A stretch of DNA of 8,287 nucleotides from Actinomycetes bacterium. GTDB lineage: Bacteria; Actinomycetota; Coriobacteriia; Anaerosomatales; Anaerosomataceae. The translations under genes and the position numbers were made by a program. Position 1 is the stretch's first letter. The number at the start of each line of letters is the position of its first letter. The stretch spans positions 1 through 8,287 of the forward strand of contig JAJZRZ010000068.1 of NCBI GenBank assembly GCA_021850085.1, given 5' to 3'. Below are positions 1 to 4,641 of this stretch, piece by piece. The notes beneath the pieces were generated by a model, which saw only the letters and a program-made list of their open reading frames with translations, was not told the DNA's origin and searched no databases.

Positions 1-1
1 G

Positions 2-85
2 CGTTCGCTGGCATCCGGGTACGGGCGCATGCCCGAGGGCGCGAGTACGGCGTACCGCCGAGACGAGGAGGTGATCCAGCGTTGA
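2..85 (+). CDS. C-terminal fragment of an unidentified upstream gene (partial)
   Basis: Reading frame 2 is open from the window edge to a TGA at 83-85 and encodes about 27 residues ending in DEEVIQR. Nearly all its codons end in G or C, as in the real genes of this window, and the other two frames lack that bias. This is the only evidence that it is coding. The product cannot be identified from so short a tail. Its last codons contain a very strong SD sequence, and its stop overlaps a TTG at 82, which resembles a translational coupling junction, although the frame opened there stops after 13 codons. Confidence 0.35.
   Translation, partial: RSLASGYGRMPEGASTAYRRDEEVIQR
66..80 (+). promoter_or_regulatory. 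Extended, perfect Shine-Dalgarno-like sequence
   Basis: AGGAGGTGATCCAGC is the exact complement of the generic bacterial 16S rRNA 3' tail (GCTGGATCACCTCCT), so the whole 15-nt stretch could pair. The GGAGG core at 67-71 lies 10 nt before a TTG at 82. That TTG overlaps the TGA of the upstream partial frame as TTGA and opens a frame of only 13 codons (82-123). Either this is a ribosome site for a very short leader peptide, or it is a remnant of a lost gene. Confidence 0.35.
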
Positions 86-104
86 GTATTCAATGCATCG
101 CTGC

Positions 105-120
105 GGAGGTGTCCACCTCC
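105..120 (+). other. Small hairpin in the antiporter leader
   Basis: GGAGGT (105-110) and ACCTCC (115-120) are perfect complements around a GTCC loop. The left arm is SD-like and would be masked when folded. A second small hairpin follows at 153-167 (GAGCGC, loop TAC, GCGCTC). These are read directly from the sequence; function is unknown. Confidence 0.35.
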
Positions 121-197
121 TGAGACGGCGTCTTGCGGGCAGACGGATGCCCGAGCGCTACGCGCTCCTGTGATCAGGACAAGGTCGCTGTTCCATG

Positions 198-247
198 GCA
201 GCGATGGGAGAGGGCCGCTGGGCGACCGGCGGCCCTCTCTACGTTGC
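198..247 (+). other. Long structured RNA hairpin upstream of the antiporter
   Basis: Positions 207-221 pair with 226-240 in 15 consecutive pairs, of which 13 are Watson-Crick and two are G-U, closing a GCGA loop (GNRA type) at 222-225. Below a small internal loop, 198-203 pairs with 242-247 (five Watson-Crick pairs and one G-U). The result is a 21-pair stem about 70-100 nt before the antiporter start. It is not followed by a run of T, so it is not a classical intrinsic terminator. It may end the upstream transcript, or it may be part of a cis-regulatory leader. Riboswitches are known upstream of some cation antiporter genes (lithium and sodium classes), but a match to any known class could not be established by eye. 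The interval 86-312 otherwise shows no convincing gene. Confidence 0.5.
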
Positions 248-312
248 GGGTAGGGTACTCTTCGTGTGGAAGGCTCGTTGCCGCGCGGCCTGTCTCGGCT
301 CTGCCGAAAGTC

Positions 313-1827
313 ATGGCGCCGCGCCCGACATGTATCCGGAGGACGGTCATACAGGGAACCATCGCGACACTTACACTCGTGGGCGCGGCGCTTCTGCTGG
401 CGGGTGTGCTCGCGAGCAAGCTCACCTCCCGCTTCGGCATACCCGCCCTGCTGCTCTTCCTCGTGACCGGCATGCTGGCCGGCTCGGAGGGACCGGGGGG
501 TATACCGTTCGACGATCCGCGCGTGGCGATGGGCATCGGCTCCGCGGCGCTGTTCCTGATCCTGTTCGATGGCGGGCTGCAGACCGACCTCAAGAACCTC
601 ACGCGCGACGTAGCCATCCGCGGTGCGCTGCTTGCCACGATCGGCGTGATGCTCACCGCCAGCGCGGTGGGCGCGTTCGCGGTGATGGTGCTCGACATGC
701 CGCTCGCCGACGGCCTGCTGCTCGGCGCCATCCTGTCGTCCACCGACGCCGCCGCGGTGTTCTCCGTCCTGCGGTCGCGCAGCGTCGGCCTCTCGCCCCG
801 CCTTCGCACGCTCATCGAGTTCGAGTCGGCCAGCAACGACCCGACTGCGGTCTTCCTCACCCTCACGCTTATCATGATCGCAATCGGCGACGCGCCTGCG
901 GGTGCGTTGATCCCGTTGGCATTCGCGTTCAAGCTCGCGGGGGGCGGTGTCATCGGCTGGATCGCGGGTGGACTGCTTGTACGCTTGCTCAACCGGATAG
1001 ACCTGGAGCACGACGGGCTGTACCCGGTGCTCACGTTCGCGGCCACCGGAGTGTTGTTCGGCCTGGCGGAGGTCGTGGGTACGAGCGGGTTCATAGCGGT
1101 CTACATCGCGGGCCTCACGATGGCCGGACGGGTCTTCGCGCACCGCCGAAGCCTGCTTCGTTTCCACGAGGGCGTTGCGTGGCTCATGCAGATCGTGATG
1201 TTCCTGATGCTCGGCCTGCTGGTCTTTCCATCCGAACTCCTCAGCCAAGCCCTGCCCGGCATGGCCATCTCCGCGGTGCTCATGTTCTTGGCGCGACCCG
1301 TCGCGGTGATGGTATGCCTTGCCGGCTCCGGCTTCTCGCTTCGCGAGCGGCTCATGGTCTCCTGGGTGGGACTTCGCGGCGCGGCGCCGATCATCCTGGC
1401 CACGTTCCCGATGGTCGCGGGACTGGGAACATCGGGGACGATCTTCAACACGGTGTTTTTCGCGGTTGTCTTCTCCGTGCTGATCCAAGGGCCCACCGCA
1501 GGGTGGATGGCACGTCTGCTCAAAGTGGACGAGCCGATCCGGCGCGTCGAGCGACTGCCGATCGAGATCGATGCCGATGCCGCCATGGGCATGGTGATCT
1601 CGCGCTTGCGTGTGGAGGCTGGATCCGTCGCCGATGGGAGCCACCTGCTCGACGTCGGTGGTCCGGATACGCCGCTCGTCATCCTAATGCGTAGGCAGGG
1701 CTGGTACTTCATCCCGACAGGGACCACCGTGCTCGCCGCGGGTGACGAGCTCCACGTGCTGGGCACCGCCGAGATGATCGAGGCGATGCGCTCGTACGTG
1801 TGCGAGGCCGCGTACTGCGATCTGTAG
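313..1827 (+). CDS. Monovalent cation:proton antiporter, CPA1/NhaP2-CvrA type, with RCK_C domain
   Basis: This inner-membrane transporter exchanges K+ or Na+ for protons and serves pH, salt and volume control. The protein is a series of hydrophobic segments with CPA1 signatures: LFDGG (84-88), TDAAAV (144-149), an ESASNDP stretch with the transport Asn-Asp pair at N175-D176, and GLRGAAP (353-359) carrying the conserved membrane arginine. A soluble tail (about 416-500) looks like the ligand-binding RCK_C (TrkA_C) domain. The length of about 500 aa resembles antiporters that stop after RCK_C rather than the longer E. coli CvrA. The frame is open back to 133, but that part is non-conserved and overlaps the leader hairpins. 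ATG 313 is the first canonical start near the conserved region and has a poor SD. GGAGG at 338-342 instead sits 6 nt before an ATA at 349, where family homology begins. Exact cation specificity cannot be read from the sequence. The stop is TAG. Confidence 0.9.
   Translation: MAPRPTCIRRTVIQGTIATLTLVGAALLLAGVLASKLTSRFGIPALLLFLVTGMLAGSEGPGGIPFDDPRVAMGIGSAALFLILFDGGLQTDLKNLTRDVAIRGALLATIGVMLTASAVGAFAVMVLDMPLADGLLLGAILSSTDAAAVFSVLRSRSVGLSPRLRTLIEFESASNDPTAVFLTLTLIMIAIGDAPAGALIPLAFAFKLAGGGVIGWIAGGLLVRLLNRIDLEHDGLYPVLTFAATGVLFGLAEVVGTSGFIAVYIAGLTMAGRVFAHRRSLLRFHEGVAWLMQIVMFLMLGLLVFPSELLSQALPGMAISAVLMFLARPVAVMVCLAGSGFSLRERLMVSWVGLRGAAPIILATFPMVAGLGTSGTIFNTVFFAVVFSVLIQGPTAGWMARLLKVDEPIRRVERLPIEIDADAAMGMVISRLRVEAGSVADGSHLLDVGGPDTPLVILMRRQGWYFIPTGTTVLAAGDELHVLGTAEMIEAMRSYVCEAAYCDL
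338..342 (+). promoter_or_regulatory. GGAGG Shine-Dalgarno pointing to a non-canonical ATA start at 349
   Basis: GGAGG ends 6 nt before ATA 349, which is in frame with the antiporter and lies where NhaP2/CvrA-type proteins begin. There is no ATG, GTG or TTG at that spacing. The nearest canonical start is ATG 313, upstream of this site, so from ATG 313 this SD would be internal. Confidence 0.4.
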
Positions 1828-1878
1828 TGCCCGTTCGCATGGCATCGACCCGACGCTGTGGCGGGAGTAGGCTGATTC

Positions 1879-1894
1879 CGCCTCCCCGGAGGCG
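1879..1894 (+). terminator. Terminator-like hairpin after the antiporter gene
   Basis: CGCCTC (1879-1884) and GAGGCG (1889-1894) form a perfect GC-rich stem with a CCCG loop, 51 bp after the antiporter stop. It is followed by CTTGTCC, so the U-tract is poor. Its position between a stop codon and the next promoter supports a termination role. Confidence 0.4.
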
Positions 1895-1923
1895 CTTGTC
1901 CGGCGACTACGCCTCGATGATCC

Positions 1924-1952
1924 CGCAAAGATGGGCCGTAACTTTTGCGCAA
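1924..1952 (+). promoter_or_regulatory. Inverted repeat / possible operator upstream of the ppcA promoter
   Basis: CGCAAAG (1924-1930) is complementary to CTTTTGCG (1942-1949) with one bulged T. The right arm overlaps the perfect palindrome TTGCGCAA (1945-1952), which lies 10 bp upstream of the -35 element. That position suits a regulator site. A weak terminator hairpin is the alternative. No regulator is recognised. Confidence 0.3.
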
Positions 1953-1962
1953 GCACCGGTCC

Positions 1963-1990
1963 TTGACGTGCGCGACGCATCGGCTACAAT
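1963..1990 (+). promoter_or_regulatory. Sigma70/SigA-type promoter of the ppcA-carbonic anhydrase-purE operon
   Basis: TTGACG (1963-1968) and TACAAT (1985-1990) are separated by 16 bp. Each matches the consensus at five of six positions. The predicted transcript would start near 1997 and give a short leader of about 35 nt before the ATG at 2031. ACCGGT occurs on both sides of the promoter (1955-1960 and 2014-2019), with no known meaning. Confidence 0.7.
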
Positions 1991-2030
1991 CCAGCGAACC
2001 CCGTGACTCCGCTACCGGTGGGTGAGCCGC

Positions 2031-3491
2031 ATGACCCTGGCGCCGCGCTGCATGAGCACTCAGCATCCGGACAACGTTTCGGTGCCTTTCTTCGCGGCGT
2101 CCTCGGTCCTGGCGGGAGAGGACGAGGTTCGGGAGGCGTACTACGCCTACTCTCACCTTGGCTGCGACGAGCAGATGTGGGACGTCGAGGGCAAGGAGAT
2201 CGACACCTACGTCGTCAAGAAGCTCCTGACGCTCGACGAATCCTACTTCCGCAACAACGTTTTGGGGCAGGACCTGCGTCTGACGCTTCGCGTGCCCAAC
2301 CCGGAGATCGAGCGCGCGGAGGCCAAGGTCCTACTCGAGACGCTAGAGAGCATCCCGCGCTCGTTCGACGCTGCGAAGCTCTTCTACGGCGTGGACATAG
2401 CCCCGATCTTCGAGGTCATCTTGCCGATGACGACTTCGGCTGCAAGCATCGGCCGGATCTTCCGCTACTATCGGGATTTCGTCGTGGGCCGTCAGTCGAT
2501 GCGGCTCGGTGACGATGGCCCCACCATCGCCGAGTGGATCGGGGAGTTCGGGCCTCAGCGGGTGGAAGTCATCCCTCTGTTCGAGGACATCCCCAGCATG
2601 TTGCGGGCGGCGCAGATGGTGGAGGAGTACCTCTCCGACAAGGACGTCTCCTACCAGCGGGTCTTCCTCGCCCGGTCGGACACCGCCATGAACTTCGGCT
2701 TGGCGTCGGCGGCTCTTGCCAACAAGATCGCGCTCGAGGACCTCGGGGAGCTTTCGCAACGCCGAGGTATCGGGATCCACCCCATCTTGGGGATGGGGTC
2801 GGCTCCCTTCCGCGGCGGACTCGACCCTTCCAGTGTCGAGCGCGTCGTGCGCGAGTATCCGAGCGGCGTGACGTACACGAGCCAATCGGCGTTCAAATCC
2901 GACCACCCCGTCGATGCGGTACGTGGCGCTGTCGCGTTCCTGAAGGCCCACACGGTCGGCCAGCCGCAACCCATCGACCGCGAACGGGCGCTCGACCTCA
3001 TGGAGCGCTATTCACGAGCCTATCGCGAGCGCATCATCCAGGTGGCGCCCACCGTGAACGCTTTCGCACGCCTCGTGCCACCCCGCCGTGCGCGCAAGCT
3101 CCATATCGGGCTGTTCGGCTACTCGCGGGAGGTTGACGGAGTGACGCTGCCGCGAGCGATCTCCTTCACCTGCGCGCTGTACTCGGCCGGGCTTCCTCCG
3201 GAGTTGCTGGCGTTCGAGTCGCTGTCCAGCGACGACCTCGAGTTCCTCTGCTCGGCGTACCCGTCTTTCAATCGCAAGATCGCCGATGCGCTGCGCTATT
3301 GCGACCCCGATGGCCCGCTGATGACGTCCGACCTCCGGGAGGCCATCGGCCGTGCGGGCCACGAGTGGGCCACGGACCACGATCACATCGCCATCACGCG
3401 TCGGCTCTCATCAACGCTGTGCGGTACGAACGATGCCACCGCGCGCGATTTCGTGGTGAGCGCCGCCGCGCTCCGGCGATTTCTCGGGTGA
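2031..3491 (+). CDS. ppcA: Archaeal-type phosphoenolpyruvate carboxylase
   Basis: This cytosolic enzyme carboxylates phosphoenolpyruvate with bicarbonate to oxaloacetate and phosphate, refilling the TCA cycle or feeding aspartate-family synthesis. The 486-aa length and sequence match the archaeal-type family (PpcA/PEPcase_2), which is about half the size of the usual bacterial/plant enzyme. Hallmarks are the N-terminal PRCMSTQHPDN block (5-15), GCDEQMWD (44-51) followed by EGKE, and a central GMGSAPFRGGLDP stretch. A GTG at 2022 is also in frame, but ATG 2031 gives the N-terminus usual for the family and has GGTGA five nt upstream. A good promoter lies just upstream. Carbonic anhydrase follows after 11 bp, which suggests local bicarbonate supply. 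The family is known to be mainly archaeal with scattered bacterial members, so transfer at some time in the lineage is likely, although codon use here matches the neighbours. Confidence 0.95.
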   Translation: MTLAPRCMSTQHPDNVSVPFFAASSVLAGEDEVREAYYAYSHLGCDEQMWDVEGKEIDTYVVKKLLTLDESYFRNNVLGQDLRLTLRVPNPEIERAEAKVLLETLESIPRSFDAAKLFYGVDIAPIFEVILPMTTSAASIGRIFRYYRDFVVGRQSMRLGDDGPTIAEWIGEFGPQRVEVIPLFEDIPSMLRAAQMVEEYLSDKDVSYQRVFLARSDTAMNFGLASAALANKIALEDLGELSQRRGIGIHPILGMGSAPFRGGLDPSSVERVVREYPSGVTYTSQSAFKSDHPVDAVRGAVAFLKAHTVGQPQPIDRERALDLMERYSRAYRERIIQVAPTVNAFARLVPPRRARKLHIGLFGYSREVDGVTLPRAISFTCALYSAGLPPELLAFESLSSDDLEFLCSAYPSFNRKIADALRYCDPDGPLMTSDLREAIGRAGHEWATDHDHIAITRRLSSTLCGTNDATARDFVVSAAALRRFLG

Positions 3492-3502
3492 AGGGGAGTG
3501 TG

Positions 3503-4078
3503 ATGCGCGAAACGGATGCGGTTCTTCAGGAGCTTCGCGATGGCAACGAACGCTACGTGCAGGTGAGGGGCGGCATGTTACCCGGTGCGGGATGCCAGAC
3601 CATGCCCGCGCACCGGCCCCGCGCGGTCGTCGTCGGCTGCTCCGATGCGCGGGTGCCGGTGGAGCAGGTCTTCGACCAGGGACCCGGGTCGCTGTTCGTG
3701 GTACGCGTCGCGGGTCACGTGCTGGAAGACGCCGCCTTGGCCTCGATCCTGTATGCGGTCCGGGAGCTGGATGTCCGGCTCGTGATCGTGCTCGGCCACC
3801 AGGCGTGCGGAGCCGTTCGTGCCGCGCTCGCGGGGATCTCGGACGAGGCCCTCCGCCCGCTCGTCGACCCGATCTCGGCCAGACTCGCTCGTGCAGCCGA
3901 CGCGGGGCAGACCGAGGACCAGGCGATCCATGCGAACGCACGTGCCGCCGCCGATGAAGTGAGCGCGTTTCTGCGCGCGATCGATCCGGAACGCGCGGCC
4001 CATGTCAGTGTGTACTGCGCCGTCAAGGCGCTCGACACTGGAGAAGTGACGTGGTTGGACCGAGAGGAGACCGTATGA
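3503..4078 (+). CDS. Beta-class carbonic anhydrase
   Basis: The enzyme catalyses reversible hydration of CO2 to bicarbonate. The 191-aa protein carries the full beta-class zinc site: C46 and D48 in CSDAR, then H99 and C102 in GHQACGA, with the conserved Asp48-Arg50 dyad. The FDQGPGSLFVVRVAG stretch between the two motifs is typical, although the usual Asn after RVAG is replaced by His. The frame is open further upstream into ppcA, but ATG 3503 is well supported by AAGGGGAG at 3491-3498 and by the family N-terminus. It starts 11 bp after ppcA, and its TGA overlaps the purE ATG (ATGA), so the three genes are very probably co-transcribed and the last two translationally coupled. A role in supplying bicarbonate to PEP carboxylase is inferred from this context. 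Cytosolic location is inferred from the absence of a signal peptide. Confidence 0.93.
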   Translation: MRETDAVLQELRDGNERYVQVRGGMLPGAGCQTMPAHRPRAVVVGCSDARVPVEQVFDQGPGSLFVVRVAGHVLEDAALASILYAVRELDVRLVIVLGHQACGAVRAALAGISDEALRPLVDPISARLARAADAGQTEDQAIHANARAAADEVSAFLRAIDPERAAHVSVYCAVKALDTGEVTWLDREETV

Positions 4079-4536
4079 GCAAGGCGCCGTTGGTGGGGAT
4101 CGTGATGGGGTCCAAGTCCGACATGGACGTGATGCAGAAGTGCGCGGATCGGCTCGAGGCGTTGGGCGTGCCCTTCGAGATGCAGGTGGCAAGCGCGCAC
4201 CGGAACCCCGAGCGGGTGCACGCATGGGCTTCGACCGCGGCGGATCGCGGGCTGAAGGTCCTGATCGCAGCGGCCGGCAAGTCGGCCCACCTCGGCGGCG
4301 TCGTCGCGGCATTCACCACGCTGCCGGTCATCACCGTGCCGATGAAGACGAGCGACCTCGGAGGCCTGGATTCGCTGCTTTCCATGGTGCAGATGCCCAC
4401 GGGCGTTCCCGTCGCATGCGTTGCGATCAACGGCGCCGAGAACGCCGCGATCCTCGCGTGCCAGATCCTCGGCACCGGGATGGATGAGTATCGGGCTGCC
4501 ATCGCCGCGCTCAAGCAGGAGATGGCCGGGTCATAG
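4075..4536 (+). CDS. purE: N5-carboxyaminoimidazole ribonucleotide mutase (PurE), class I-like
   Basis: PurE acts at the carboxylation step of de novo purine synthesis, giving 4-carboxy-5-aminoimidazole ribonucleotide (CAIR). Class I enzymes rearrange N5-CAIR made by PurK; class II enzymes use CO2 and AIR directly. The 153-aa length is normal. Visible motifs are GSKSD (12-16), SAHRNP with the catalytic histidine H42, an AGKSAHLGG loop starting near 67, and SMVQMPTGVPVACVAI towards the C-terminus. SAHR rather than SAHK favours class I, but the loop has GKSAHLGG where E. coli has GGAAHLPG, so the class call is moderate. A GTG at 4051 is in frame, but ATG 4075, preceded by GAGAGGAG at 4062-4069 and overlapping the carbonic anhydrase stop, is preferred. 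No purK follows. The stop is TAG, and a strong hairpin lies 23 bp downstream. Confidence 0.93.
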   Translation: MSKAPLVGIVMGSKSDMDVMQKCADRLEALGVPFEMQVASAHRNPERVHAWASTAADRGLKVLIAAAGKSAHLGGVVAAFTTLPVITVPMKTSDLGGLDSLLSMVQMPTGVPVACVAINGAENAAILACQILGTGMDEYRAAIAALKQEMAGS

Positions 4537-4559
4537 TCTGCGCCCCAAGGTCTCGCACC

Positions 4560-4582
4560 CCGGGAGCGGGCTTCGCTCCCGG
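4560..4582 (+). terminator. Intrinsic terminator-like hairpin after purE
   Basis: CCGGGAGCG (4560-4568) and CGCTCCCGG (4574-4582) form a perfect 9-bp GC-rich stem with a GGCTT loop, 23 bp after the purE stop. No T-run follows, which is common in high-GC genomes. It separates the carbon/purine operon from the restriction-modification gene. The first possible GTG of the next frame (4582) lies in the last base of this stem, which argues against that start. Confidence 0.6.
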
Positions 4583-4596
4583 TGTCGGCCCCTCCT

Positions 4597-4604
4597 GCTA
4601 TCCT
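4597..4604 (+). promoter_or_regulatory. Possible extended -10 promoter element for the restriction-modification gene
   Basis: GCTATCCT (TATCCT at 4599-4604, with an upstream TG at 4596-4597) resembles an extended -10 element about 38 bp before the GTG at 4642. No convincing -35 lies at the right distance. An own promoter is expected because a hairpin ends the preceding operon, but this site is weakly supported. Confidence 0.25.
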
Positions 4605-4641
4605 GAAATGCGGTTCTGTTGTGACTGCGCGAGGGGGTACG

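Noticed and set aside
66..80. End of a 16S rRNA gene on the minus strand
   Set aside because: Only 15 bases match. The sequence that should precede them in a 16S gene (the helix 45 region) is absent at 81-110.
93..173. 26-codon + strand frame beginning MHRCGGVHLL
   Set aside because: It has no SD at proper spacing, overlaps hairpin arms and resembles no known protein. It could be a leader peptide but cannot be supported.
174..1094. Long minus-strand open frame opposite the antiporter
   Set aside because: It is antisense to a clearly conserved gene, has Ser/Arg/Pro/Thr-rich low-complexity composition and is a by-product of high GC. A peptide shared with the + frame (RAAGRPAAL) only reflects the inverted repeat at 208-239.
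1101..2156. Minus-strand open frame spanning the antiporter end and ppcA start
   Set aside because: It crosses the promoter, terminator and two real genes, and shows no recognisable protein family.
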